The notes beneath the pieces are model-generated. The model was not told the DNA's origin and searched no databases. It saw only the letters and a program-made list of their open reading frames with translations. A stretch of DNA of 64,000 nucleotides from Inquilinus limosus DSM 16000 (GTDB lineage Bacteria > Pseudomonadota > Alphaproteobacteria > DSM-16000 > Inquilinaceae), in NCBI RefSeq assembly GCF_000423185.1, contig NZ_AUHM01000006.1, positions 248,001 through 312,000 of the forward strand, in the 5' to 3' direction. Positions 26,253 to 37,137 of the stretch are shown here, one piece after another. The position numbers were made by a program, and so were the translations under genes. Position 1 is the first letter of the stretch; the number at the start of each line of letters is the position of its first letter.

Positions 26253-27827
26253 ATGGCCCGATACGCCACTCAGCGCTTCGCGACGCGCACCCCGCCGGAG
26301 CTGTCCGGCGGCGGCCCAGGGCGCTACCCCGTCGCCATCGTCGGTGCCGGCCCGGTCGGGCTGGCGGCGGCGATCGACCTGGCGCTGCACGGCGTGCCGA
26401 GCGTGGTGCTGGACGACAACGACGTCGTCTCCGTCGGCTCCCGCGCCATCTGCTGGTCCAAGCGCACGCTGGAGATCTTCGACCGGCTGGGCGTCGGCGA
26501 CCGCATGCTCGCCAAGGGCGTGACCTGGAAGGTCGGCCGGCTGTTCCACCGCGACCGGGAGGTCTACGCCTTCGACCTGCTGCCGGAGCCCGGGCACAAG
26601 ATGCCGGCCTTCATCAACCTGCAGCAGTACTATGTCGAGCAGTATCTGGTGGAGCGCTGCGCCGAATTCCCGAAGCTGATCGACCTGCGCTGGAAGAACC
26701 GCGTCACCGCTGTCGAGCCGGGCGGCGACCACATCCGGGTCCGGGTGGAGGCGCCGGACGGCGGCTATTCGATCGATGCAGACTACCTGCTGGCCTGCGA
26801 CGGGGCGCGCTCGACCGTGCGCCGCGAATTGGGGCTCGACTTCCTCGGCCAGGCCTTCGAGGAGCGCTTCCTGATCGCCGATGTCGAGATGAAGGCGGAG
26901 TTCCCGTCCGAACGCTGGTTCTGGTTCGAGCCGCCCTTTCATCCAGGCCAGTCGGCGCTGCTGCACAAGCAGCCGGACGACACCTATCGCATCGACCTGC
27001 AGCTCGGCCCCGAGGCGGACCCGGAGGAGGAGCGCAGGCCCGAACGGGTGATCCCGCGCATCCGGGCGATGGTCGGCGACCGGCCCTTCGAGCTCGACTG
27101 GGTGTCGGTCTACAGCTTCCAGTGCCGGCGGCTGGAAAGCTTCGTACACGGCCGCGTGATCTTCCTGGGCGACGCCGCGCACGTGGTCTCGCCCTTCGGC
27201 GCCCGTGGCGGCAATGGGGGCATCCAGGATGCCGACAACCTGGCCTGGAAGCTGGCGCTGGTGCTGCAGGGCGGGGCGTCAGCCACTCTGCTCGCCACCT
27301 ATGACGAGGAGCGGATCCGGGCGGCGGACGAGAACATCCTGCATTCGGCGCGCGCGACCCGTTTCATGACGCCGAAGAGCGAGATGGAGCGCGTGTTCCG
27401 CGCCGCGGTGCTGGACCTGGCCGTGGAGCACGACTTCGCCCGCCGGCTGGTCAATTCCGGGCGGCTGTCGCTGCCCTGCGCGCTGGACGGGCTCTCGCTG
27501 CAGACGCCGGCGGAGGCCGCCGAGGGTCTGCTGGCGCCGGGCGCGGTGTGCCCGGATGCCCTGCTGGATGGCGGCGATTTTCTGCTGAACCGGCTGGGCG
27601 GAGGCTTCGGCCTGCTGGCGGTGGGCGGGGCGGCGGTGCCGGAGGGCACCGGCCTGCCGATGCTGCGGGTCGGCGCCGACCGCGATCCGCACGGCTTCGC
27701 CGCCGCGCGCTACGGCGAGGGCCTGTATCTGATCCGGCCGGACCAGCATGTCGCGGCCCGGCTGACCGGCGCCTCAGCAGGGGAGGTGCAGGCGGCGCTG
27801 GCCCGGGCCAAAGGAGAGACGCCATGA
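26253..27827 (+). CDS. FAD-dependent aromatic monooxygenase (MhpA/PheA-like)
   Basis: 524 residues. The FAD-binding GxGxxG is in 'IVGAGPVGLAAAIDL' (about residues 30-44), the DG motif in 'CDGARSTVRREL', and the GD motif in 'FLGDAAHVVSPFGARGGNGG'. This set defines group A flavoprotein hydroxylases acting on phenolic acids such as 3-(3-hydroxyphenyl)propionate. A C-terminal thioredoxin-like region follows from about residue 400. GGGAGG precedes the ATG. It is coupled to the DUF2783 gene and an MFS permease, which suggests uptake and hydroxylation of an aromatic acid; no ring-cleavage dioxygenase is in the window. Confidence 0.9.
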   Translation: MARYATQRFATRTPPELSGGGPGRYPVAIVGAGPVGLAAAIDLALHGVPSVVLDDNDVVSVGSRAICWSKRTLEIFDRLGVGDRMLAKGVTWKVGRLFHRDREVYAFDLLPEPGHKMPAFINLQQYYVEQYLVERCAEFPKLIDLRWKNRVTAVEPGGDHIRVRVEAPDGGYSIDADYLLACDGARSTVRRELGLDFLGQAFEERFLIADVEMKAEFPSERWFWFEPPFHPGQSALLHKQPDDTYRIDLQLGPEADPEEERRPERVIPRIRAMVGDRPFELDWVSVYSFQCRRLESFVHGRVIFLGDAAHVVSPFGARGGNGGIQDADNLAWKLALVLQGGASATLLATYDEERIRAADENILHSARATRFMTPKSEMERVFRAAVLDLAVEHDFARRLVNSGRLSLPCALDGLSLQTPAEAAEGLLAPGAVCPDALLDGGDFLLNRLGGGFGLLAVGGAAVPEGTGLPMLRVGADRDPHGFAAARYGEGLYLIRPDQHVAARLTGASAGEVQAALARAKGETP

Positions 27828-28027
27828 CCACGCAGGATCCCGGCCGTGACCGCCTGGCGGGGCGCGGCGACGACATCTACGCCGCGCTGATGCGGGCGCA
27901 TGAGAGGCTGGGCTTCGCCGAGAGCGCGGCGCTGAACGCCCGGCTGGTGCTGATCCTGGCCAATCTGGCCGGCGACCCGGATGCGGTGATCGCCGCCATC
28001 GAACGCGCCCGCAGGCCGCCGGCCTGA
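27824..28027 (+). CDS. DUF2783 small protein
   Basis: 67 residues. The start overlaps the stop of the monooxygenase gene (ATGA), with AAAGGAGAG upstream. The sequence 'DDIYAALMRAHERLGFAES' plus 'LNARLVLILANLAGD' matches the DUF2783 family as I recall it, small helical proteins encoded next to FAD monooxygenases. Coupling suggests that it binds or assists that enzyme, but no function is established to my knowledge. Confidence 0.82.
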   Translation: MTTQDPGRDRLAGRGDDIYAALMRAHERLGFAESAALNARLVLILANLAGDPDAVIAAIERARRPPA

Positions 28028-28066
28028 TCCGCAGGCGCGGCAACCAACGACACCAGGGAGGGGCAG

Positions 28067-29365
28067 ATGACGCTGCAATCGGACGTGCAGGGACGAGCCG
28101 TCGCGCCGCCGCAGGCGGGCGCGATCAACTGGCGAGTGGTGGTCCTGGCCAGCCTGGGTGCCGGGCTCGAATTCTACGACTTCATCATCTACGGCATCTT
28201 CGCCCAGTACATCGCCGCGACCTTCTTCCCGTCGCACGACCCGCTGGTGTCGCTGATCAGCGCCTTCGCCGTCTTCGCCATCGGCTACCTGTCGCGCCCG
28301 CTGGGCGGTCTGGTGTTCAGCCATGTCGGCGACCGCACCGGCCGGCGCCGGTCGTTCATGGCGTCGCTCCTGATCATGACCGGCGTCACGCTCGCCATGG
28401 CGATGGTGCCCGGCTACGCCGCGATCGGCCTCGCGGCGCCGCTGCTCTTCACCGCCCTGCGCTTCGTCCAGGGGCTGTGCGTCGGCGGCGAGCTGCCCGG
28501 CGCCCTGACCTATGTCGTCGAGACGGCGCCGCGCCGGGCCGGCCTGGCCTGCGGCATCGTCATCTTCTGCGCCAACACCGGCGTCTTTCTCGGCACCTCG
28601 ATCAGCGCGGCGCTGCACGGGATGCTGACGCCAGCCGCGATGGAGGACTACGGCTGGCGCATCGCCTTCGGCATCGGCGGCCTGCTCGGCGCGATCAGCG
28701 TCCTGCTGCGCCGGGCGCTGGAGGAGACCCCGGCCTTTCGCAGCATGCGCCAGAGGCCGGCCCGGCTGCCGGCGCTGGAGATCTTCCGCCGCTTCCCCGG
28801 GCCGCTTGTCGTCGGCGTCGGCATCGCCGCGCTGGTCCAGGCCTATAACGGCCTGGTGATGGTGGCGCTGGCGCCGTATCTGTCCAAGGTCGCGGGCTAC
28901 GATCCGGCGACCGCCTCGCTGGCGGTGAATGTCGCGGTGGGCCTGCTATCCCTCGCCATCCCGGTCATCGGCTTCGCCGGCGATACGATGCCCCGGCGCT
29001 ATCTCCACCGCATCGGCGCCGCCGCCATCATGCTGGGCGCCTATCCGGCCTATCAGGCGATGATCGGGCACAGCGTCGATATCGTCCTGCTGCTGGCCGC
29101 GGTCGGGCTGGCCGGCGCCTTCGCCAACGGCACCTTCGGCGCCCTGCTGACCGATCTGTTCCCGACCGAGGTCCGGTTCAGCGGCGTCGCCCTGGCCTAC
29201 AACATCGCCGCCGCGGTCTTCGCCGGCCTGTCCGCGCTGATCACCACCTGGCTCCTGTCGGCCACCGGCGACCCGGCGTCGCCCGGGCTGTACCTCGCTG
29301 CGGTCGCCGCCTTCGCCTTCCTCACCGGGCTGTTCCATCGGCGCTACGCGGTGGATCTGGAGTAG
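28067..29365 (+). CDS. MFS transporter, metabolite:H+ symporter (MHS) type
   Basis: 432 residues with 12 predicted transmembrane helices. 'GAGLEFYDFIIYGIFAQYIA' in helix 1 and 'FAIGYLSRPLGGLVFSHVGD' are typical for the MHS family (ShiA, KgtP, ProP relatives), which import organic acids with protons. GGGAGG lies 8 bp before the ATG. It is third in the monooxygenase run and probably imports the aromatic substrate. Confidence 0.9.
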   Translation: MTLQSDVQGRAVAPPQAGAINWRVVVLASLGAGLEFYDFIIYGIFAQYIAATFFPSHDPLVSLISAFAVFAIGYLSRPLGGLVFSHVGDRTGRRRSFMASLLIMTGVTLAMAMVPGYAAIGLAAPLLFTALRFVQGLCVGGELPGALTYVVETAPRRAGLACGIVIFCANTGVFLGTSISAALHGMLTPAAMEDYGWRIAFGIGGLLGAISVLLRRALEETPAFRSMRQRPARLPALEIFRRFPGPLVVGVGIAALVQAYNGLVMVALAPYLSKVAGYDPATASLAVNVAVGLLSLAIPVIGFAGDTMPRRYLHRIGAAAIMLGAYPAYQAMIGHSVDIVLLLAAVGLAGAFANGTFGALLTDLFPTEVRFSGVALAYNIAAAVFAGLSALITTWLLSATGDPASPGLYLAAVAAFAFLTGLFHRRYAVDLE

Positions 29366-29382
29366 CGCGCACGCAGTCCCGG

Positions 29383-29442
29383 CCGGGGCCGGCCTGATCA
29401 AATCCTGGGCAGACCGCCCCGGATCGATCCAGCCGGCCCCGG
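29383..29442 (+). terminator. Possible hairpin terminator after the MFS gene
   Basis: CCGGGGCCGGC (29383-29393) pairs exactly with GCCGGCCCCGG (29432-29442) across a 38-nt loop. There is no T-run. It lies between the MFS stop and the next promoter region. Confidence 0.35.
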
Positions 29443-29479
29443 TCCGCATCCGCCCTCCACGGCCCTTGACCGTCCAATT

Positions 29480-29495
29480 ATGATGCATCAAACAT
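29480..29495. promoter_or_regulatory. GntR/FCD operator upstream of catabolic cluster 2 importer
   Basis: ATGATGCATCAAACAT at this site matches 15 of 16 bases of 37057-37072, which lies before the GntR gene and the deacetylase gene. The core TGATGCATCA is a perfect 10-bp palindrome, and a further TGATGC half lies at 29495-29500. A shared rare sequence before both parts of the cluster is good evidence for common control by the GntR regulator encoded at 36313-37029. Confidence 0.7.
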
Positions 29496-29588
29496 GATGC
29501 GCCAAATGGCACGGGTTTTGCAGAAGCCGGATCGGGACGGCGGAGACTGACCGGCCGGCCAGCCAGCAGCAGGGGAGGCGATCGAAGA

Positions 29589-31181
29589 ATGGACATCCAT
29601 GGCCTGACGCGGCGGGATCTGCTCGCCACCGCCGGGGCGTTCTCGCTCCTGAGCCTCGCCGAGGCCCGGGCCCAGGGCGTGGCGCCGAAATCCGGCGGCA
29701 CGCTCACGACCGTGATCACGCCGGAGCCGCCGATCCTGATTCCGGGCGTGAACAATCAGGGGCCGACCCTGATCGTCACCAGCAAGATCTATCAGGGGCT
29801 GATCGGCTACGCCCCCGACCTGACTCCCCAGCCGGCCCTGGCGAAGAGCTGGGAGCTGTCGGACGACAAGCTGACCTACACCTTCCACCTGCAGCCGAAC
29901 GTGAAGTTCCACGACGGCAAGCCGATGACGGCCGACGACGTGATCTTCTCGATCATGAAGTTCCACATGGAGCTGGCGCCGCGCGCCCGCGGCGTGTTCT
30001 CGAAGATCAAGGCGGCGGAGGCGCCGGACCCGAACACCGTGAAGCTGACGCTCGACTCGCCCTTCGAGCCGTTCCTCCTGATGTTCGACGTGACCACCTG
30101 CGCGATCGTGCCGAAGCACCTCTATGACGGCACGGATTACCGCAACAACCCGGCGAACCAGAAACCGGTCGGCACCGGGCCCTTCGCCTTCGACGCCTGG
30201 CAGCGCGGCAGCTTCATCCGGCTGAAGAAGTTCGCCGATTACTGGAAATCCGGGCAGCCCTATCTCGACCAACTGATCTACCGGATCGTGCCGGACAGCC
30301 AGAGCCGGGCGCTGGCGCTGGAAACCGGCCAGGTCCAGATGACCCAGTTCAACGACATCGAGCCGTTCGACGTGCCGCGGTTCCAGCAGAACCCCAACGT
30401 CATGGTCGAGACCAAGGGCTGGGAATACTTCGCGCCGCTGATGTGGCTCGAGCTCAACAACCGGGTGAAGCCGCTCGATGATGTCCGCGTGCGCCAGGCG
30501 ATCAGCCATGCGATCGATCGCGACTTCATCGTCAAGCGGCTGTGGTTCGGCGTCGGCAAGCCGGCGACCAGCCCGGTCGCCTCGGCCACTCGCTACCATG
30601 ACCCGGACGCGAAGCTGCAGGCTTACGATCTCGAGGCGGCGGCGAAGCTGCTCGACGACGCCGGGCTGAAGCCCGACGCCAACGGCGTCCGCTTCACCAT
30701 CAAGCATCTCGCCATTCCCTATGGCGAGATCTGGTCGCGCCTGTCGGAATACATCCGCGCCTCGCTCGGCAAGGTCGGCATCCAGGTGGTGCTGGAGACG
30801 ACCGACGCCGGCAGCTGGGCCAAGCGGGTCGGCGACTGGGACTATGAGACCGCGATCAACTTCGTCTACCAATACGGCGACCCGACGCTGGGGGTCGAGC
30901 GCACCTATGTCAGCAGCAACATCAAGAAGGTGACCTTCGCCAACACCGAAGGCTACTCCAACCCGGCGGTCGACAAGCTGTTCGAGACCGCCCGCCTGTC
31001 CGGCGACCCCGAGAAGCGGAAGAAGGCCTGCTACGAGGTGCAGAAGATCCTGACCGAGGAGGTGCCGGTCGTCTGGCTGATGGAGATGAGTTTTCCGACC
31101 ATCCATGACCGCCGGGTGACCAACCTGATCACCACCGGAACCGGCGTCCACGCCTGTTTCGACGACGTGTTCATCGCCTGA
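29589..31181 (+). CDS. Dpp/Opp-type ABC transporter substrate-binding protein
   Basis: 530 residues, SBP_bac_5 family. The N-terminus has a twin-arginine-like signal ('LTRRDLLATAGAFSLLSLAE') cleaved near residue 29, so the protein may be exported by Tat. Landmarks are 'KFHDGKPMTADDVIFSIMK' and 'VRVRQAISHAIDRDFI'. It begins an operon of six genes with no gaps over 12 bp. It is only distantly similar to the binding protein of cluster 1, so the ligands differ. Confidence 0.92.
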   Translation: MDIHGLTRRDLLATAGAFSLLSLAEARAQGVAPKSGGTLTTVITPEPPILIPGVNNQGPTLIVTSKIYQGLIGYAPDLTPQPALAKSWELSDDKLTYTFHLQPNVKFHDGKPMTADDVIFSIMKFHMELAPRARGVFSKIKAAEAPDPNTVKLTLDSPFEPFLLMFDVTTCAIVPKHLYDGTDYRNNPANQKPVGTGPFAFDAWQRGSFIRLKKFADYWKSGQPYLDQLIYRIVPDSQSRALALETGQVQMTQFNDIEPFDVPRFQQNPNVMVETKGWEYFAPLMWLELNNRVKPLDDVRVRQAISHAIDRDFIVKRLWFGVGKPATSPVASATRYHDPDAKLQAYDLEAAAKLLDDAGLKPDANGVRFTIKHLAIPYGEIWSRLSEYIRASLGKVGIQVVLETTDAGSWAKRVGDWDYETAINFVYQYGDPTLGVERTYVSSNIKKVTFANTEGYSNPAVDKLFETARLSGDPEKRKKACYEVQKILTEEVPVVWLMEMSFPTIHDRRVTNLITTGTGVHACFDDVFIA

Positions 31182-31183
31182 GC

Positions 31184-32161
31184 ATGGCGCGGATCCTGAT
31201 CCTGCTCGGCCGGCGCCTCGTCAAGATGGTGCTGGTCGTGCTGGCGGTCGCGATCGTCAGCTTCCTCCTGATCCATGCCGCCCCCGGCGACCCGGCCAGC
31301 GTCATCGCCGGCCAGTCCGGAGCGGCGGACCAGCAGCTGGTCGACCAGTTGCGGCAGCAATTCGGCCTCGACAAGCCGCTGATCACCCAGCTCGGCATCT
31401 ATCTCGGCCATGTGGCGCAGTTCGACCTCGGCTTTTCCTATCCGCAGCAGCGCAGCGTCGCCTCGCTGATCCTGGAGCGGCTGCCGGCGACCCTGCTGCT
31501 GACCGGCACCGCCTTCCTCCTGGCGCTGCTGGCCGGGGTGATCGCGGGCGTGGTCGCGGCGCGGCATGCCGGGCGCTGGCTCGACAGCGTGGTCACGGTC
31601 GTCGCCCTGTGCTTCTACGCCACCCCGATCTTCTGGGTCGGGCTGATGCTGGTGCTGGTGTTCAGCGTCTGGCTGAACTGGCTGCCCAGCTTCGGCAGCT
31701 CCACCGTCGGCGCCGACCTCACCGGCCTCGCCGCGGTGCTCGACACGCTGTGGTATCTGACCCTGCCGGCGGTGACGCTCGGCCTGTTCTACATGGCGGT
31801 CTATGCCCGCATGACCCGCGCCTCGATGCTGGAGGTGGCGGACCAGGACCATATCCGCACCGCCCGGGCCAAAGGCGTGCCGGAAGGGCGGATCTTGCGT
31901 CGGCACGTGCTGCGCAACGCGCTGCTGCCGATCGTCACCCTGGCCGGCATCCAGGCCGGGCAGCTGGTCGGCGGCGCCGTGCTGGTCGAGACCGTCTTCG
32001 CCTGGCCCGGCATCGGCCGCTTGGCCTTCGACGCGCTGATGGCGCGCGACTACCAGCTGCTGCTCGGTGTCTTTCTCTGCACCTCGGTGCTGGTGGTGCT
32101 GTTCAACCTCGTGACCGACCTCTTGTACCTCGTGATCGATCCGCGGGTGGAGGCGGTGTGA
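31184..32161 (+). CDS. Dpp-type ABC transporter permease, DppB-like
   Basis: 325 residues with about six transmembrane segments. 'AAPGDPASVIAGQSG' near the start and the EAA loop 'HIRTARAKGVPEGRILRRHV' (around residue 223) fit the DppB/OppB class. It begins 2 bp after the binding-protein stop, and its own stop overlaps the next start by one base (TGATG). Confidence 0.93.
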   Translation: MARILILLGRRLVKMVLVVLAVAIVSFLLIHAAPGDPASVIAGQSGAADQQLVDQLRQQFGLDKPLITQLGIYLGHVAQFDLGFSYPQQRSVASLILERLPATLLLTGTAFLLALLAGVIAGVVAARHAGRWLDSVVTVVALCFYATPIFWVGLMLVLVFSVWLNWLPSFGSSTVGADLTGLAAVLDTLWYLTLPAVTLGLFYMAVYARMTRASMLEVADQDHIRTARAKGVPEGRILRRHVLRNALLPIVTLAGIQAGQLVGGAVLVETVFAWPGIGRLAFDALMARDYQLLLGVFLCTSVLVVLFNLVTDLLYLVIDPRVEAV

Positions 32162-32990
32162 TGGCGTTCGCCCGGGCCTTCCTGCGCAACAAGGGCGCCG
32201 TCATCGGCCTCCTCTTCCTCCTCGCGCTCGGCCTCCTCGCCGCGCTGGCGCCGGTGCTGTTCCCGTTCTCGCCCTGGGACATGCAGGGTGCGCCCTTCAC
32301 CCCGCCGGGCGAGGAGCAGTTCCTGCTCGGCACCGACTCGCTCGGGCGCGACGTCGCCGCCGGCATCGCCTACGGCGCCTCGGTCTCGATGCTGATCGGC
32401 GTGGTCTCGACCCTGGCCGCGGTCGGCATCGGCGTGCTGCTCGGCGCGCTGGCCGGCTATGCCGGCGGGCGGGTCGACGACCTGATCATGCGCTTCACCG
32501 AGATCTTCCAGACCGTGCCCGGCTTCGTCCTGGCCGTCGTGGTGGTCGCGATCCTGACGCCCAGCCTGGGGTCGATCGTGGCCGCGATCGCCATCGTCTC
32601 CTGGCCGCCGGTGGCGCGCGTCGTCAGGGCCGAATGCCTGTCGCTGCGCAGCCGCGAATTCGTCCAGGCGGCGGAGGTGCTGGGCCGGTCGCACGCCGCC
32701 ATCATCCTGCGCGAGATCCTGCCCAACGTCGCCTCCTCGGTGGTGGTGCTGGCCAGCCTGATGGTGGCGACCGCGATCCTGCTCGAATCCTCGCTGTCCT
32801 TTCTCGGCCTCGGCGACCCGAACCTGATGTCCTGGGGCTTCATGATCGGCAGCGGCCGCAGCGTCATCCGCCTGGCCTGGTGGATGAGCGTCTTCCCCGG
32901 CGTCGCGATCTTCCTGACGGTGCTGTCGCTCAACCTGGTTGGCGAGGGGCTCAGCGACGCCCTGAACCCGCGCCTGGCGAGGACCCAGCG

Positions 32991-32994
<4 letters not shown>
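32161..32994 (+). CDS. Dpp-type ABC transporter permease, DppC-like
   Basis: 277 residues from the ATG at 32161. It shows 'FLLGTDSLGRDVAAGIAYGA', the EAA loop 'SREFVQAAEVLGRSHAA', and the C-terminal 'LVGEGLSDALNPRL' of DppC proteins. It overlaps both neighbours at the stop and start codons, so importer subunits are translationally coupled. Confidence 0.93.
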
Positions 32995-34603
<1,609 letters not shown>

Positions 34604-34607
<4 letters not shown>

Positions 34608-35536
34608 GCGCGCCCACGGTCCTCTTGCTCTCCACCACCCTCGACCTCGGCTATCTGGTCGAGCCGATGCAGGCCGCCCTGCCGGGCGCCGATGTCCGGC
34701 TGTGGCCGGATGTCGATCCGCAGGCGGTGGAGATGGCGATCTGCTGGCGGCCGCCGGCCGGCGTGCTGGCCGGCATGCCGCGCCTCAGGCTGATCCATTC
34801 GATCGGCGCCGGGGTCGACCACATCACCGCCGACCCGGACCTGCCCGACCGGCCGCTGTGCCGGATGATCGATGGCGCCATGGCCGCCGGGATCCGCGAA
34901 TACGTCCTGTGGTCGGTGCTGTATTTCCATCGCGACTTCGACTTCGCCGCCCGCCAGCGCGAGCAGCGGTTGTGGGAGGCGCGGGCGCCGATCCCGGCCG
35001 GCGACTGGACCGTTGGGGTGCTCGGGCTCGGCGCCATCGGCCTCGGCGTCGCCGCGGCGCTGCGCGATCTCGGCTACCGCGTGCGCGGCTGGTCGCGCGG
35101 CCCGAAGCAGGTCGAGGGCGTGGAGTGCTTCGCCGGCCCGGACGGGCTGGTGCCCTGCATCGAGGCCTGCGACGTGGTGGTGTCGATCCTGCCGCTGACG
35201 GCGGAGACGCGGCGCCTGTTCGACCGCAGAGTGCTGGCTCGGATGAAGCCCGGCGCCGCCTTCGTCAATGTCGGCCGTGGCGAGCAGCTGGTGCTGGACG
35301 ACCTGCTCGGCCTGCTCGACGAGGGGCATCTGCGCGGCGCCGTGCTCGATGTCTTCGAGATCGAGCCGCTGCCGCCGGACCATCCCGCCTGGCGGCATCC
35401 GGCGGTGGTGGTGACGCCGCACATGGCGTCGCGCACCGGCCGGTGCGACATCGCCCGCCAGGCGGCGGAGAACTGGCGCCGCGCCATCGGTCAGCAGCCG
35501 CTGATCGGGCTGGTCGAACGCGAACGAGGCTATTGA
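34604..35536 (+). CDS. D-2-hydroxyacid dehydrogenase, GhrA-like
   Basis: 310 residues. The NAD(P)-binding motif is 'VLGLGAIGLGVAAALRDLG' near residues 143-161. Catalytic elements are the arginine in 'VNVGRGEQLV', a glutamate in 'FEIEPLPPDHP' and the histidine in 'VVTPHMASRTG'. The order and length fit glyoxylate/hydroxypyruvate reductase GhrA relatives. It overlaps the ATPase gene by 4 bp, so it is part of the importer operon and probably reduces a 2-keto acid produced in the pathway, or oxidises a hydroxy acid. Confidence 0.9.
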
Positions 35537-35548
35537 GAGGAGGCCCGG

Positions 35549-36325
35549 ATGGACGGACGCATGGGCACGGTGCCGGCCGGCATGAGCGAGGCGGAGTGGA
35601 AGACGCGCTGCGATCTCGCGGCGCTGTACCGGCTGGTCGCGCATTTCCGGATGACGGACCTGATCTACACCCATATCAGCGCGCGGGTGCCGGGGCCGGA
35701 GGACCATTTCCTGATCAACCGCTACGGCGTGCTGTTCGACTGCATGCGCGCCAGCGACCTGGTCAAGATCGACCTCGATGGCCGGGTGGTCGGCGGCGTC
35801 GGCGCGGCAATGGACCAGGAGGTGAACGCCGCAGGCTTCACCATCCATTCGGCGATCCACGCCGCCCGTCACGACCTGACCTGCGTCGTCCACACCCACA
35901 CCGCCGCCGGCATCGCCGTCTCGGCGCAGAAGCACGGGCTGCTGCCGATCAGCCAGCACGCGCTGAAGTTCTACGGCCGCCTCGCCTATCACGGCTATGA
36001 GGGCATCGCCCTCGATCTCGACGAGCGCGAGCGGCTGGTGCACGACCTCGGCGACCGCCAGGCGATGATCCTGCGCAACCACGGGCTGCTGGTCGCCGGG
36101 CGCACGATTCCGGAGGCGTTCAACCAGATCTACTATCTGGAGCGCGCCTGCCAGGCGCAGATCCAGGCCCTGGCCGGCGGGGCGGAGCTGGTGCTGCCGC
36201 CGGAGGAGGTGCGCCTGCACACCGCCGAGCAGTTCCGCCGCGGCGCCACGCTGGAGCATTGCGAAAAGGGGTGGAAGGCCGCGCTGGTCCTGGTCGAGGA
36301 CGGGAAACCGCCTTACTGGTCGTGA
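35549..36325 (+). CDS. Class II aldolase/adducin-family protein
   Basis: 258 residues. The zinc-binding motif is 'VVHTHTAAG' around residues 112-120 and a third histidine lies in 'LRNHGLLVAG' near residue 174. N-terminal 'YTHISARVPG' is typical. Family members are fuculose- or ribulose-phosphate aldolases, epimerases or decarboxylases; the substrate here is not defined. GAGAGGAGG precedes the ATG. It ends in a 13-bp overlap with the convergent GntR gene. Confidence 0.88.
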   Translation: MDGRMGTVPAGMSEAEWKTRCDLAALYRLVAHFRMTDLIYTHISARVPGPEDHFLINRYGVLFDCMRASDLVKIDLDGRVVGGVGAAMDQEVNAAGFTIHSAIHAARHDLTCVVHTHTAAGIAVSAQKHGLLPISQHALKFYGRLAYHGYEGIALDLDERERLVHDLGDRQAMILRNHGLLVAGRTIPEAFNQIYYLERACQAQIQALAGGAELVLPPEEVRLHTAEQFRRGATLEHCEKGWKAALVLVEDGKPPYWS

Positions 36326-37029
36326 GACGAGGCCTCCAGCAGCTTGCGCTGCAGGATGACCTCGCCGCCCTTCAGGATGTCCTGCGCGATCGCCCGCCGC
36401 GCCGCCGGGCCGTCGCCGGCGCGGATCGCCTCCAGGACGGGGTAGTGATGCTCGATCATCGACCGGCCGCCGGCCTCGTAGAGCTCGGAGATCAGCGGCC
36501 CCATCCGCATCCACAGCGGCTTCAGGATGCCGGCCAGGGTCGGCAGCCCGGCGATCGCCGGCAGCGCCAGGTGGAACTGCTCGTTCAAAGCGATGGCGCC
36601 GAGGGTGTCGCTCTTGCGGATGGCCGCCTCGTTCTGGCGGATCAGCCGCTCCAGCAGCTTCAGGTCCTTCGCCGTGGCCCGCGCTGCCGCCCGCTCCGCC
36701 GCCAGCCCCTCCAGCTCGATCCGGATGTCGCGGATCTCGAGATACTGCTCCAGGGTCAGGGACGGCACGCGGATGTCGCGCAGGCTGCGCAGGGTCAGCA
36801 CCTGCTCCTGCACCAGCCGCAGGATGGCGTCGCGCACCGGGGTGACGCTGGTGCCCATCAACTGCGCCAGGTCACGGATCCGCAGCCGCTCCCCCGGGCG
36901 CAAGGCGCCTTCCATCAGCGCCGCGCTCAGCTTGCCGTAGACGATGTCGCCCAGGTTCTCGTGGTCGATTGCGGCCAGGCCAGGTACCGGGCGGGTCTTT
37001 TCGGTCGTCGGGGGCGTCGTGCTGTCCAT
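36313..37029 (-). CDS. GntR-family transcriptional regulator, FCD subfamily
   Basis: 238 residues from the ATG at 37029. A longer frame starts at 37068, but that start would lie within the operator palindrome, so the shorter form is preferred; neither has a good ribosome binding site. The winged helix is in residues 25-85 ('LRPGERLRIRDLAQLMGTSV', 'PVRDAILRLVQEQVLTL'), followed by the FCD effector domain. It sits between the two plus-strand operons of cluster 2, and the same operator-like sequence precedes both of them. Confidence 0.9.
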   Translation of the reverse strand: MDSTTPPTTEKTRPVPGLAAIDHENLGDIVYGKLSAALMEGALRPGERLRIRDLAQLMGTSVTPVRDAILRLVQEQVLTLRSLRDIRVPSLTLEQYLEIRDIRIELEGLAAERAAARATAKDLKLLERLIRQNEAAIRKSDTLGAIALNEQFHLALPAIAGLPTLAGILKPLWMRMGPLISELYEAGGRSMIEHHYPVLEAIRAGDGPAARRAIAQDILKGGEVILQRKLLEASSHDQ

Positions 37030-37056
37030 GCCGCGGGGATGGTGCGAAGGGTCTCG

Positions 37057-37072
37057 ATGATGCATCATACAT
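37057..37072. promoter_or_regulatory. GntR/FCD operator between regulator and deacetylase operon
   Basis: ATGATGCATCATACAT contains the 12-bp perfect palindrome ATGATGCATCAT (37057-37068) and matches 29480-29495 at 15 of 16 positions. It lies about 30 bp before the GntR start and 70 bp before the deacetylase start, suited to autoregulation and control of the divergent operon. Confidence 0.7.
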
Positions 37073-37137
37073 CAGTGACTCGGCGCTGGTCGAGGCCGGC
37101 CCGGCGGCCCGACGCGCTTCGATGATGGGACGATGAG

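Noticed and set aside
36313-37068. Longer GntR frame starting at 37068
   Set aside because: The start codon would be part of the operator palindrome and the extra 13 residues lie outside the family N-terminus.
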